The notes: generated from the letters alone by a model not told the origin. Shown: positions 47,031 to 58,494, counted from the first letter of the stretch. The stretch: 64,000 nt of DNA from Allium sativum (GCA_030737875.1 CM060912.1:263123731-263187730); one strand, 5' to 3'. Numbers and translations are program-made.

Positions 47031-47044
47031 CAGACTTTTGTTTG
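47031..47044 (+). other. Conserved LTR stem-loop (element F, 3' LTR)
   Basis: CAGACTTTTGTTTG, one base from the perfect CAGACTTTTGTCTG of element E; preceded by GCTCATAC and followed by ACCCA. A TTCCGCT box follows at 47296-47302. Confidence 0.6.
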
Positions 47045-47533
47045 ACCCAAAGTTTTATGTACCTTCTTATTACTCTGGGTGCTCCTAAACGAGCAGACTA
47101 GAGCCAAGTTAGGTGGTATGCACGAGTAGTTGTCCGGAGGCGAGCAAGAGGCTCCCACGTAGTATACACATATATTCTCCCTGTGTTGTTGCTGGTCACT
47201 GCTTTGGGCATTAGTAGTGTACCTCTTTTATTTCCTTTTTAGAGACAGTATTTTGAAGTTATAATAATGGTTTGGATTATAAGCTGTACTTTGGATTCCG
47301 CTACTCTGATGGATATGGTTTAGTTTTTAGCTTATACACTGCCTTGCCTGTTTTATATCAAGTATGTTATTATTATATTTTTATTCCATGCGCTATGAGA
47401 TATACTATAGGTTCGTGATGATTCATTATTTCAATTCCCTTTTCTTTTGGCAACCGTCCCGCGCTGGTCGGGCATTGGCACAACGCATTTCTAGGGAAAT
47501 GTCGGCTGGTGTTGGGTGGGCCATCATAGTTTA

Positions 47534-48236
47534 GTAAGGTGACCAAGAAGAACAAGTATCCCTTGCCGAGAATCAAGGACTTGTTTGATCAGCATCACAA
47601 AGCAACGGTGTTTTCCCAAATGGACATGACAAGTGGATTTCACAAACTAAGAGTGGCTAGGGATAGTATACCAAAGACTTCTTTTAGGACACCATACAGA
47701 TATTATGAGTAGCTAGTAATGCAGTTTGGATTGACTAACGCGCCATCATGTTTCGAGGATCTTATGAATCGAGTCCTCAGAGATCTGTTAAACAATTTCA
47801 TGCTTATGTTCGTATATGTTGTATTAGTTTATTCGAGGACTAAAGAAGAACATAAGATGCACTTAAGGATTGTTTTGGAAGTCTTGCGAAAACATCGTAT
47901 GAGGACTAAGTTTTCGAAGTGTCACTTCTAGAAGGAAGAAGTAAGGTTCTTGGGTCATGTCATATACGGGCGAGGAATAGCGGTGGATCCCCCTAAGGTA
48001 GCAGCAATTCAGAGTTGGAATCAACCTAAGAACGTGATAGATGTGAGAAGTTTCCTTGGTTTAGCTGCATACTATCGGAAATTTATCAAGGATTTCTCTA
48101 AGATAGATCCACCATTAACCAGATTATCAAAGAAAAATCAAGTGTACGCATGGGATGTGAAGTGTGAGCAAGCCTTTGGAATTCTGAAAGAGAGATTGAT
48201 GAGTGCTCATTTTTTGACTATTCTGAGTGGAAATGA
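47534..48236 (+). pseudogene. Reverse transcriptase of element D, right of the F insertion
   Basis: Resumes at [19 protein letters not shown], then [34 protein letters not shown] and [14 protein letters not shown]. The catalytic FVDD reads FVYV (47809-47820), so both active-site Asp residues are lost. Stops at 47710 and 47929 are TAG where Trp occurs in E. Non-functional and more decayed than F. Confidence 0.87.
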
Positions 48237-48600
48237 GGAGATGATAGTAAATACCGATTTATGTGGCACCAGACTTGGAGCAGTGCTAATGCAAAAGGAT
48301 CGAGTTGTAGCTTATGCGAGTCGACAACCGAAGCCACAAGAAAGGAATTATCCGACTCAAGGTTTGGAATTGGCGGTGATATATTTGCTCTAAAGATTTG
48401 GAGACACTTTATGTTGGAGTTAGATTTAAGTTGTTCATGGATGATAAGTCGTTAAAATATCTTTTCTCCCAAAAGTATTTAAATTTTTGGCACCAGGATG
48501 GTTATAATTTTTGGCGTCATATGACTTTTGTATAACTATACTCCAGGAAAAGGTAATGTAGTAGCTGATGCGTTAAGTAGAAGACAAGCGATTTTGGGAG
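48237..48600 (+). pseudogene. RNase H of element D
   Basis: Begins [20 protein letters not shown], continues to TQGLELAV, then shifts frame ([11 protein letters not shown]) and reaches [16 protein letters not shown]. The first Asp, the Glu and the last Asp are recognisable. The third acidic position lies in degraded sequence (SCSWMISR in the shifted frame, where HKSL-type sequence is expected). Confidence 0.8.
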
Positions 48601-50130
48601 CTGTGTTTTCAAAATGGAAGCTTCTCAAATATTTGGCTGGATTTGATTTCAGACCTCATTGTGAATTGGGGCCTGAGATGTTAACAAGTTTATCAATTAT
48701 ACCGGCTGTCATCGAAAGGATTGGTGAAAGACAGAAGCGAGACGATAAGCTCACGGAAATTGTTCGAAGGTAATAAATGAGGGTAGAACCAAAGGAGATC
48801 AATGATTTCAGGGTCTATCAAGATGGTTGGCTTCATAAGAATGGACGATTGGTTGTTCCTAGTATGGATGGATTGATAGATGGTATATCATCACTTAAGG
48901 TTGACAATTCATCCTGGTGGTAATAAGATGTATCGAGATATGAAGCAAGTTTATTACTAGGAAGGCATGAAAAGGGATGTCCGTAAATTTATCTCAAAGT
49001 GCATGAACTGTCTGCTAGTTAAAGCGAAGGAAAAGACGTCAAGTTGAATTTTACAGCCATTGGAAGTTCCTACATGGAAAAGGGAGCAAATATCAATGGA
49101 TTTTATTAATGGATTACCTAGGACAAGGGAAGGGAATAAGAGTATTTTGGTTGTCGTGGATTGCTTGACTAAAAGCGCAAGGTTTATTGCTGTTAGATCA
49201 ACTATGAAGGCTTCAAAATTGGCTGAATTATATCTTAAGTGTATAGTTTGATTCAGTGGGATTTCGAAAAGCATAGTTAGTGATCGATATTCGTTGTTTA
49301 CCAATGGATTCTGGAAAATTTTGCAAGAGACGTTAGGAACCGAGTTATGCATGAGTACGGCTTATCATCCCCAGACAGATGGTCAGACTGAAAGGGTTAA
49401 TCGAGTATTGAAAGACCTTCTTAGAGCATGTGTATTGGATTTTGTAGTATCATGGGAAGATCATCTGCATTTAGTCGAGTTTGCTAATAATAACAATTAC
49501 CAGTCAAGTATTGGAATGTCACCGTATGAGGCGTTGTATGGTATACCGAGTAATTCTCCATCTGATTGGTTAGAAACCAGAAAGAAGTTGGTACTTGGGC
49601 CGAAAATGATAAGAGAAACAATGGATAATATTGAAGTCATTCGGTAATGAATGAAAGCAGTTCAAGATCGTCAGATGAATTACGCTGATAAGCGGAGAAA
49701 GGATTTGGAATTTTCAGTTGGAGATTTGGTATACGTTAAGATGTTGCCTCTTTGGAATATTGCACGTTTTGGAAGTAAAATGATGTTAGCGCCATGGTTT
49801 GTTAGGCCATTTCTGATTATTGAACGTGTTGAGAAACTCACTTAAAGATTGGATTTACCTTAGAAGATGGCGAGTGTACATAATGTGTTTCACGTATCGT
49901 TTCTATGGAAGTTCATGCATGACTCGAATGTTACGATATCTCCTGATCAGTTTGAAGATTTCAAAGTCGGGCCCGGAGTTTCTAAAGCTCCTAAGCCTCT
50001 TCGCATCGTAGGGCGTGACATGAAACAACTTAGGAGGAAGGTTGTTAAGCTAGTCAAGGTACAATGGAGCAAGGACGATGTTATATAGGAAACATAATAG
50101 AGTATGAAGTTGACCCATCCATAACTCTTT
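48601..50130 (+). pseudogene. Integrase with chromodomain-like tail of element D
   Basis: Zinc-binding remnants TIHPGGNKMYRDMK and CMNCLLVKA; core MDFINGLPRTREGNKS, SIVSDRYSLFTNGFW and YHPQTDGQTERVNRVL. All three catalytic acidic positions are present. The tail NYADKRRKDLEFSVGDLVYV, VHNVFHVSFLWKFMHD and RRKVVKLVKVQW lies in two further frames. Stops at 48958, 49249 and 49645-49650 and frame changes near 48775 and 49840 break the gene. It ends about 160-200 bp before the polypurine tract, as in F. Confidence 0.85.
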
Positions 50131-50285
50131 GAGTGGTATATCCCATATATTGTATCCTCCTTATACCATTGTATCTTGCACTACTGGATGCTAGATAGCT
50201 GGGTAGATTGGTCGCTCATGGATGGTAGGCATGCAGAATAACCTGTTTGATCGTGTTTGCTTGGAATTTTATGGGAGAAATTCCT

Positions 50286-50298
50286 AAAGGGGGGATAA
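50286..50298 (+). other. Polypurine tract of element D
   Basis: AAAGGGGGGATAA directly before the 3' LTR start TGTAACGACTCG. Confidence 0.8.
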
Positions 50299-50678
50299 TG
50301 TAACGACTCGTATTTTACATATCTAGCAATCATAAAATAATTATATGTTATTCTCTAGTAGTCGGATCATTCTCAGACTTTAACATGTTATTCATGGGGA
50401 TCTAGGACATTTCCATGATTTTTACCAAACCTATTTGCGACCATTTTTCCCTTTTATTTACTTTTTGGGCCATAACTTTTGATAACTATCGAATCAAGCA
50501 CTGAAATCGGGCTTATGGGATTGGAATTGTAATTGATGATCCTGTAGAGTGGTCACAAAAAGGATTTGGTTAAGCGGTTTGAGAGTAATTATTGTTTTAA
50601 GTTTCAGCTGTTGTTTAGACGGACTGGTTAGCAGCTAATGGGTTGATTAACTAAGCCCATTAGACTAATGACCTGCAG

Positions 50679-50687
50679 ATATAAATA
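50679..50687 (+). promoter_or_regulatory. TATA box of the D 3' LTR
   Basis: ATATAAATA about 380 bp from the LTR start, before a region with GTAAGGATTAGGGTT. Confidence 0.55.
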
Positions 50688-51049
50688 TGGATGTTTGGGG
50701 TAAGGATTAGGGTTCTCTCTTTAATATAAACTTAGATTGCACGTCTGTGTTTCTGGTTCAATATAAAGCCCTAATTCTCCATTCTTTTCATTCATATCCA
50801 TTGTAGATTGCATCTAGTAGATAGATCACCATCCAAGGAAGTTAGATCATATCAAATTCGAAGAGTGTCAGCACTGTCCAGATCTGATCTCATCGGATTT
50901 ATATTGAATTCATGATTAAGTGAGTGATAGATATCTCTCACACGAAACTACGGATTGTATGGGTAAATTAAAATCATCTTCATATGTTTTATGCTAAATT
51001 CACCCTAGATCTAATCATATATGTTTAACTCAGATTTAATTGTCATAGG

Positions 51050-51201
51050 GAAACCTAATTTGATCATGTTAACTGGATAGTTGTTAGTTTAATTATGCTT
51101 ATACATGTCTTTAGATCCAAATAATGAAACCTAATTTGATCTTGTTAACTGGATAATTGTTAGGTTAATTATATTTATACATGTATTTAGATCCAAATCA
51201 T
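51050..51201 (+). repeat. 76 bp tandem duplication in the D 3' LTR
   Basis: Units 51050-51125 and 51126-51201 both run from GAAACCTAATTTGATC to TTTAGATCCAAAT with a few differences. Confidence 0.85.
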
Positions 51202-51420
51202 TCTAGATCTCATGTTTATGATATGTTTATGCCATAATTGTGATGTGTTCATGCTTATATGATCAGTATTGTATGAATTGATGTTTTTGGTTGAATTGAT
51301 TGCATTGTTTGAGTTATTTGTTAGAATTGGTTACCAAAATTTTAGGATTGAAGAAGAGAGCAAATCGAAGGTTCAGATGATTTGATTCAGAAGAAACTTG
51401 GTGGAAGAGCTTTGGAGGGT

Positions 51421-51790
51421 ACCAGAATGACTTCGAAAATTTTACATCGAAATTCACTAAGTATATGGACTAGTACCGGTCCATCATGGACTGCTACTGA
51501 TCCATCATTTTGGGTTGGATGGCGGTGAAACTTTGTAGGATGAATCGTAATGGTATGACAAGGCTGCTTGCAAATATTCAACTCATTCAGAGTTGTTTTA
51601 GGATGGTCGAAGGTTGATTATTCAAGACATGGATGGACCAACAGAGCTTTCTGTAGGAATGTCGAAATGAATGGACCAGAAGGACGCTCTCAAGATACGA
51701 TGGACTGGAGCGAAACACTTAGAGAATTTTCGCTAAGTATATGGATCGGTACCATTCTATCACGGACCAATACCAATCCATAGGATTGAG
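51421..51790 (+). repeat. Diverged ~90 bp duplication in the D 3' LTR
   Basis: Blocks near 51450-51520 and 51725-51790 share CTAAGTATATGGA, a GGTACC/GTACCGG word and repeated CCATCA/CCAAT motifs. Confidence 0.55.
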
Positions 51791-52599
51791 GCAAGTGGGG
51801 TCCAAACTTTTGGAGCTTGGTTGTGATGGCTTTCAAGGGTTGCTAGTGAAGTTTGGATGAAAAATGACTTCGGATGGTTGACATGCAACTCAATGTTGAA
51901 TGGTGCCTCGATTGTGAACTCAAGTTGGAGCAGTTGGAGCTAGATTGATGTGATACTGGTCGTGATGCTATATATGGTCCAGTAAGATGGTAGATTGACT
52001 CAGGTGGGAGTTGATCGAGGATGATAATGGAATTAGTTTGAGAAGTCACTCGAACTACAAATATGATTGCCAAGAAGAAATGCTCGACGGATTTAAAGCG
52101 CCAAGGAGTCGTCAGTAATCAGAGTGTTCTAGCAAACTCAAAGCAGGGGTATCATGGGGACGCCCTAGGATCAAGAGGGATCATGTACTCTGGGCAGTCA
52201 TGATGCGCCTAGTTTCCTTTGTCGAGTAAGGAAAACATATGAGTCCCAATGGCTTATGATATTTTGGATAAAACATGGGATTTTCCATTATACCTTTTTA
52301 TCGTGGAAAGAAAGTTCGATTATCGATGGATTCAAGGCTGCAGACGGTAATAGCTAGGATATTGGATGTTATGGATACTATGATTGATTGTGGGTTTTCT
52401 TCTTAATTTACTCTGGGTCGGCTATTACCGTAAGATGCCGAAGAGAAGAGGGATCATTGGCTATTTTTTCCTATTTTGTACTAGCATATGATGGGCAGTT
52501 TCATGTGTTAACTTATTGTTGCTGGGCAGATCGGATGGTCGATCCTTCTATACACAGATTATCTTGTGTAACTGTTGTTAATTATTTTATCGCTCACTA

Positions 52600-52611
52600 A
52601 GACTGTTGTCT
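52600..52611 (+). other. Conserved LTR stem-loop (element D, 3' LTR)
   Basis: AGACTGTTGTCT preceded by GCTCACTA and followed by GACTC; a 4 bp stem, 190 bp from the LTR end. The outer base pair is lost. Confidence 0.5.
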
Positions 52612-52801
52612 GACTCAAAGTTTTAAGCTTCCCTCTTATTACATTGGAATTTTCATCAATCTTGTTGATAAGCAGACTGAGTTATTCTTCTTGATTTATT
52701 TCGAGTTATTCTTCTTTGATTATCTTCCCATATCGGCCTGGCACATCATACAATGCAATTTTTCTCAAGTTTGGTGCAGGAGATATGAGGAAGTCGTCAC
52801 A

Positions 52802-53269
52802 ATATCTGGCTCCATATAGCTCTCCTATTATCATGTATATATAGTGTTAAACATTATTTCCATATTCGTATGCGAAACAAAGGTGTGCACTTGTATATAT
52901 AAGAAGATTTGGTTTCGAAAGAAATAATAATAATATATTATGAGACCCTCGGTTTATAAATGAAGTTGAATTTCGAAAAGTTTGTCCAAATTTTCTCTCG
53001 ATCGAACAAAGGAAAACTATTTAGCTTACGAATTTTTACTGCGTAAATCATTGTTAACCCATCGGCAAGGTAAAGGGATAATTTCCTATAAATCTAATAT
53101 GAACTACTAGCTTAATTATTTTTGGGTATTCATTCAATTGTGTGTTGACCATAGTTTTTTCGTGGCAAATGAATTGTTTTATGAAGAACACCACTAGACT
53201 AGATAAATGGTGTTTATTGGCATGGAATACTCAGATGTGTCGGGACAAGTTTTGGTAGAAGAAGTAGGC
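52802..53269. other. AT-rich flank right of element D
   Basis: No gene, LTR end or repeat recognised. Confidence 0.4.
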
Positions 53270-53475
53270 GGTGTGATTCAAATTTAATTCTTATAATTCG
53301 AACTGCCCCTAACGAATCTAAGTTCAAACAGGGCCCGAAATAAGGCAGCAGTCAACCCATAGCCGTCGTCGACCGACCTCTTAGCCACTGGTTGATTGCT
53401 CTCAGGTGTTGAGCGTGACTCGAACCTAGAACACGAGATATACTCGCATCCAAGTCTGAGATCTGCTTCATTTCT
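53270..53475 (-). mobile_element. Possible tRNA-derived SINE remnant
   Basis: The minus strand has a good RNA polymerase III B box, GGTTCGAGTC at 53417-53426. About 30-40 bp upstream is an A-box-like CAGATCTCAGACTTGG. This order and spacing are those of a tRNA-like SINE head. The body runs to an AT-rich end near 53280. No target duplication was identified, and the A box is only a partial match. Confidence 0.4.
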
Positions 53476-53680
53476 TTATTCCTCCATAATGTTCAGCCGC
53501 CGAACTCAACTTTCTCCTCCTCTCTAACTCTAAACTCAAGCCTCTGATATTCATTTTTTCTTTAATCACCACCAAATCATCCACGCATAAATCTAGCCCC
53601 GCTACTACTTTAAATATATACCCTTTCTCCCTAATTTCATCAACATCCATGGCTTTTTCTAGTTTCTCTAATGTCGTTGC
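53468..53680 (-). pseudogene. Gene-like fragment, about 70 residues, unrecognised
   Basis: The minus frame runs from about 53680 (ATTLEKLEKAMDVDEIREKG) to a TGA at 53468, with an internal ATG at 53650. Its composition (alternating charged and hydrophobic residues, a helical Leu/Glu/Arg-rich C-terminal half) is more protein-like than most frames here. It matches no gag or pol segment in this window. It may be a captured or relic host exon. Function unknown; the stop abuts the SINE-like sequence. Confidence 0.3.
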
Positions 53681-53724
53681 ACATCACCCCAGTCTCACGC
53701 CATAAAAGGCTAGCATGGCTAGAT

Positions 53725-53965
53725 CACAATGAATGAAAAACTCCATTGATATGGAAATGACCAACTGTGAGTTTCACCAAGGGTGTATAGAGAAATTTAC
53801 GGACTTTGCTCCTTTTCAAATTGAGTAACTTTTTGTAGTTGCAGGCTTAGCAACGATCCTCTGTTATTAGAATTTAGAGCATCAATTCCATCCTCGTTGT
53901 ATTCATTTTTAGATGCCCAAATGGTTGTTGATTTTGACGAGGAAACCAGCTTGATTAGGTTGGAG
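53725..53965 (+). pseudogene. Possible two-exon host gene fragment
   Basis: A start-like ATG near 53734 gives MKNSIDMEMTN. It reaches a donor (ACT/GTGAGTTT at 53767) and, after a 78 nt candidate intron ending TTTTTGTAGTTGCAG, continues in frame as WLSNDPLLLEFRASI and beyond to about 53965. There the sequence runs into LTR-like K. Intron size and both splice signals suit plants. The protein is not recognised, and a chance arrangement is quite possible. Confidence 0.3.
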
Positions 53966-53969
53966 GTTA

Positions 53970-56299
53970 AGGGAAATCCAATAAGGTTTTCTAACTACAG
54001 TCTTCCCGGAACCGACCAAAAAATCCAGCATCCATAAGCTGTTAATTTAATGTGAGGGATCTGGTGCATAAACATAAATAATGGTACTAAGACATGATAA
54101 GTTCAACTTGTGGTAGAAGCCGTCCCAGAACCGCCTAGCAAATCCAGCATCCACAAGTAGTTAACTTAATGTGAGAGGTTTGGTGCCCTAACATATATAT
54201 AAATATATGTGTATAACGGAAAATGAATAAATGGCATTAATAGTAATAAACGGATGTTACAACGGTATAAGAATTGGAATGAACGGGAAATAATAATAGC
54301 CTATTATAATTAATTACATTAATAAGAATGTTATATAATAGGTAGGCTTGTCCTGGGGACAAGTGGAAATTATAACATAAGTTATAATAAATGAAAAAGA
54401 AACTTATTAGCAAACCTTAGTTAAGAGAACTAAGTTAATAAGTAAACAACAACAAGTTGTAGTGACAGTGTAAGATGAAATTATGATTAAATAAGAAAAG
54501 ATGAGGCAAACTTATGGAATGAAATAAATTATATTTAATCATATATAATAAGTGACATGTTAACAAAAAACATGTGGACTGAGATAAAATATACTTAATT
54601 ATATATTAAGCAGAACAAGTTATTGTAACTATGAAATCAGACAATGAATTGCATGGTAATTATATAAAGAGATAGTAGTTTACAGACCTTGGATTACAAT
54701 CTAGGAAATAATATGTTATCGGCTTATTAATAAACTTAAATGGATTTAGTTATATAACTAAGATTAATAAGCACGAGAGGTCCATACCTTAGAGATATAA
54801 AGGGCTCAGAGTAAACTTGGTAACTTGAATAAGAATTTAATATAATTGGAAATAACCAAGTTAATTAAAAATCTAATGAGATATATATAGAAAGCGCGTA
54901 ATTAAAAGTTAAGACATAGGGTCTAATAACACGTTAGCATGATGCGCTTAGACCAGTCTGCACGTCTAATGGTGAAGAACCCAATGGGGTAGATCATCTG
55001 GGTGTCTAGAGACACGAGAGGAGCACGTCCACTTGATTACTCGACTTGATTTACAGCTTGCTTGGTGGGGCTAGAGGGAAGAACGCGACTTCCGAGGGAC
55101 GTGGAGGGTACTCCTGATAGTCCTCTGTATGGTGACAACTCTTAGGCTGTGCTCGCATGGGTTGGGTCTGCGGCTTACTACCTGCTTAGTATACCTTGAC
55201 TGCAAAAGTAGTATTGCAGTCAGAAGGCTGTGATCGTATGACACTAGGGTGATTTGGTGATCACCTCAGCAGGAGGCTGGGTCAGAACTAACACAAGATA
55301 GTAGATCATCGGGTACCCGTCATCGGCAGTCAGTGGGATGCGAAAAGACTAGAGCTAAAACCAAGACGCCATCAACCTTTCACTATCGAGGCATGGTGGT
55401 CGAGGGACACACCAACAGGATGTTTAGAATGTTTGCTAGGAGCACGCCACTTAGCTCTTGTAGTCTTTACTAGTTGAGGGAGGGGCCTGGGTGGGTCCAT
55501 AGCCAATGTGAAAAGCAGACAATAGTTAATATTTGTATTTGAGGTCCTTAAAGGCGGGCCTGTACAGATATGGAAAAGCTCTCAACCGAGTTCTTTGCAT
55601 TGGATGCAGCCCTATCACGGGACTAGGGTTACAGTAGACAGAACGTACGTGTGAGGGTCTAGATACATGCATGACTGCTCTGGGTGGTGTATCGTAGACG
55701 GTAAGGCATTACTTCGTGTCAAGACAGAGCTTGGTTGAGAAGTTTGGATATGTAGATCCGTACCTCGTTCTGGCATAGGATGAAGAGCTCTATACACTTC
55801 TATGGTATGACGGCACCGTGCGAGAAGGGTACCATGGGGGGTACCTTGATATTGGGGGTAGCTACATATACTATATTAATTTAATCTACTGGGTGGAAGA
55901 TGAGTACGACGTTTGTGTAAAGCCTTGAGTGCAATTAACCCAAAGTGACCTAATAAATACAGTAACATAACCGAACGGTATATGTAGGGTTATTTCAGAT
56001 TGTGTAATTTAGTCCAATCACCAGAACTTGTGTTCTGACTCCCTTCTCAAAACACCCTCGCAGTTTAGGTTTATGGTAGTGATTTGATAGCTATGGATAC
56101 TGGTTAGGCAGTATTATTACTACGGTAAGGCAATATTTTGTTATATTATATTTTATTCATTCCGCTGTGAAATGTTTTCTGAGCTCTGATATGTTTCATA
56201 TCTCTGTCTTTTCTGCAGGATACCAGGCAAGCCAAATCGACTTTCGATGGATCAGAATTACGAAAAAAAATTCGGTTTGTCGAAATTCGGGTTATTACA
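53970..56299 (+). repeat. LTR remnant K, plus orientation
   Basis: The right edge GAAATTCGGGTTATTACA is an LTR end. Inside, two ~110 bp blocks near 54010 and 54125 share CCGGAACCG/CCAGAACCG, AATCCAGCATCCA and TTAATGTGAGRG. They resemble CTACCCGGAACCAACCGGCT..AATGTGAG in solo LTR I. The stem-loop (56022-56037) and a TTCCGCTG box (56160-56167) are in sense order. The left edge was not found and may be truncated. 54218-56000 holds AT-rich and unclassified sequence without genes. Confidence 0.55.
56022..56037 (+). other. Conserved LTR stem-loop (remnant K)
   Basis: CAGAACTTGTGTTCTG: a 6 bp stem, preceded by ATCAC and followed by ACTCCC; 260 bp from the LTR end. Confidence 0.5.
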
Positions 56300-57239
56300 A
56301 ATACCATCCCTACAGAATAAATTAATACCCAATGTTACCAGATAATTGGACAACACATCTATTTTACATGTTATTATACATCAAGTCATCAAACAAATAC
56401 TATGCTTATCATAGGAATATAATCTAATAGCTACTGGTAATTCATCGTACTTGTGTTAATAAACAACAAATGAATGGTTTATATTTTCTAGATTAACTAT
56501 TGTTCAATCATTCTCCAGTACTGTTTAATTACAACATCATAAAACCACAGAATGTATCGTACCATGATCATAGTAGACGTGACGACGATAAGATGAATTT
56601 TATGCACTTTGTTTAGAACCACCATCACAACAGACGTGATGATAATATATATATATATATATATAATAGTACAAAATCTAGGATCAATATGGTGCTAACA
56701 TAGCCCAATTTTTTTAAAAACATATTTTCTTATTTCTAGTAAATCCACCTTTGGTTCTTTATGATAAGTTCTCCTTAATTTCTTATTGCCATATTAAAGC
56801 AGAGAGAGTTATTTGAGAGGTTGGAGTTCTTGAGCCAGATGTGCTAATTTGTAATGGTCCTCAAGGTGGATTGTATATGCTATATTTATTTTTTGATAGA
56901 GGCTTCATTGTACGGTTGGAATTCCGTATTCGGTATTTGTAGAATATAAAAATGAATCATGTTGTCTTTTGTTACTTCAAGATCTTGTTATTGGTAAACT
57001 ATGTATCAAATTTAGAAACATAATTATGTATTAAACTTGTCTTTTGTTGGTAGATGCTACATTTTATTATCATGATTATGGATGCTTATTGATATTGGTT
57101 GAGTTATAATTTGCTAAATTAAGATAATATTTTTTATGAATTCATATTAAATGTAATTCATATTATAGTCACGCATATACACTTATTGATGTTAAAATAT
57201 AGAAATTACAAATATTTATTTATGTTACTAGTTTGTTAT
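56300..57239. other. AT-rich intergenic sequence
   Basis: No gene recognised. A TA microsatellite lies near 56646-56666. It may be the interior of the CACTA-like element whose end region follows. Confidence 0.4.
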
Positions 57240-57493
57240 TGCTCACACTTATATTTGTTGTAGAAAATATCATTTGACTCTTATAACCGTTGAGAAAAAG
57301 TATCTTTCAACACTTAAATATCATGAAAGAATATCTACCAACGCTTATAAGCGTTAGTAAATAATAATTTTCAAGTTTGATAAGTGTTGGAAGATATTTT
57401 TTTCCCCAATACTTACAATCATTACTAATAAATCTCCGTGCCCTTATATCAACACTTATAAGTGTCGCTGTAATTGTTTGCAGCAGTTGTAAT
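57240..57493. repeat. CACTA-like subterminal palindromes
   Basis: Repeated words AACGCTTATAAGCGTT (near 57340-57356) and AACACTTATAAGTGT (near 57451-57467), plus half copies (GATAAGTGTTGG, CAACACTTAAATAT). Such RC-CTTATAAG-GY palindromes are typical of the ends of plant CACTA (En/Spm) transposons. No transposase and no CACTA terminus is visible; element E cuts the region at 57493. Confidence 0.4.
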
Positions 57494-58494
57494 TGTAACG
57501 ACCCGCATTCTATGCATCGGAGGATCGTAGAATATTTATTTCATTTACATACGAAGTTGTATGGTTATGTAACTTTGGAAAACGACTATTGGGGTCATTT
57601 CCCATGTTCACGATTTTTGCCGAATTTTAGATAACTGTTTTGCTCCTAGCGAATCTTGTTTTTCCCATAACTTTTGATTGGTAAGGAGTTTTGACCTAAA
57701 ACCACTTCCACTAGATTCGGATGATGTTCGTAGAGTGGTCACATTAGCCAAACGGACTTACCATTTGGGAGATATGGCTGAAACAAGGTCTGGAAGGTGA
57801 AAAACAGCTTAACGGGGCCTAATTAGAGTGATAAGCAGCTAGGCCCATAACCCATTTCGGGATGGGTTATAGGAGGTCTGATAGGGTTAGGGAAATCAGT
57901 TTTATTCATTTTTCCAGCAGCCATTTACATCCTTTGAACCCTAGCAATGGCCTCCACCCTCTAAATCACCCCCAAATCACCGTTTAAGCATATATTAGCC
58001 TAATCAACATCAAATCAAGGCAAATCAACACCAAATCAGAGTTGGGGCTGCTGTATTGCATTGGAAGTCGACCCAAAACAGTAGAGAAGTTCAGATCTAT
58101 AATTCTTTTGTGGCTAAGGTGAGTGATTTGCATTGTTTTCCACTAATTACGGCTAATTAGGGGTGATTAGAGTTAATTAACGAAATTATGCATGCTTGGA
58201 AAAATATGTAAAAAATCTTAAATATTATTTTAGGGCTCTAATAGAAATTTGGGTTAATTTGGATATGTTTGGCTAATCCTATCATTAGTTATGGTTAAAT
58301 ATGATTAAGGGGAAATCATGGGTTTTGGGTATGTTTGGTCCATATTGACATGTTAAACTGTTGTTTTGGTGTTTATGGTCGATTATACATGTTGCTATGA
58401 CTGGTTGGAATGTTTTGTGATTGCTTAACAAAGTTAGATTGGTTGAAAATGTCGTCGTATGGCGTAAACAGGTCGCTGGAAACGTTGCATGAAA

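Larger units (their letters stand above)
20514..47528 (+). mobile_element. Element F: full-length chromovirus with nested insertions
   Basis: Plus-strand element with target duplication GTTTA. The 5' LTR is 20514-22822 plus 33448-33566, the primer site 33569, the gag-pol 33738-39690, the tract 39847 and the 3' LTR 39860-40476 plus 45776-47528. Removing H, G and L leaves about 9.6 kb, a normal size. The LTR end reads CATA at 47528 instead of CACA. The two LTRs are visibly diverged (many substitutions and small gaps), so F is much older than B. Confidence 0.9.
39860..47528 (+). repeat. 3' LTR of element F, interrupted by G
   Basis: The parts 39860-40476 and 45776-47528 give about 2.37 kb. The continuous match 21140-21180 in the 5' LTR confirms the join at TAAGG. 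It ends CCATCATA where CCGTCACA is expected. A CCGAACCGG-rich array lies at 46150-46460 and the stem-loop at 47031-47044. Confidence 0.88.
18470..52801 (+). mobile_element. Element D: old chromovirus, split by element F
   Basis: Plus-strand Ty3/gypsy element. The left half (to 20513) holds the LTR end, primer site, gag, protease and the start of RT. The right half (from 47529) holds the rest of RT, RNase H, integrase, polypurine tract and a 2.5 kb 3' LTR. The RT reading joins across the F insertion at the duplicated GTTTA (20509-20513, 47529-47533), giving the usual Y-R-E-x-x-K-V-T order. The ends of its two LTRs differ strongly, so it is old. The left LTR edge is not resolved. Confidence 0.8.
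50299..52801 (+). repeat. 3' LTR of element D, 2.5 kb
   Basis: TGTAACGACTCGTATTTTAC...GAAGTCGTCACA. It has a clear TATA box and two internal duplications (51050-51201, 51421-51790). Its last ~75 bp match 18516-18590. The middle part does not align with the F/E LTRs by eye, although start, end and the stem-loop do. The right flank starts ATATC; no matching left duplication was found. Confidence 0.85.

Noticed and set aside
47534..50130. D right half as an independent element
   Set aside because: Its RT begins exactly where the left half stops, with the duplicated GTTTA, so it is the same gene split by F.
53405..53430. A complete tRNA gene around the B box
   Set aside because: No acceptor stem or anticodon arm can be folded; only B box and a weak A box are seen.
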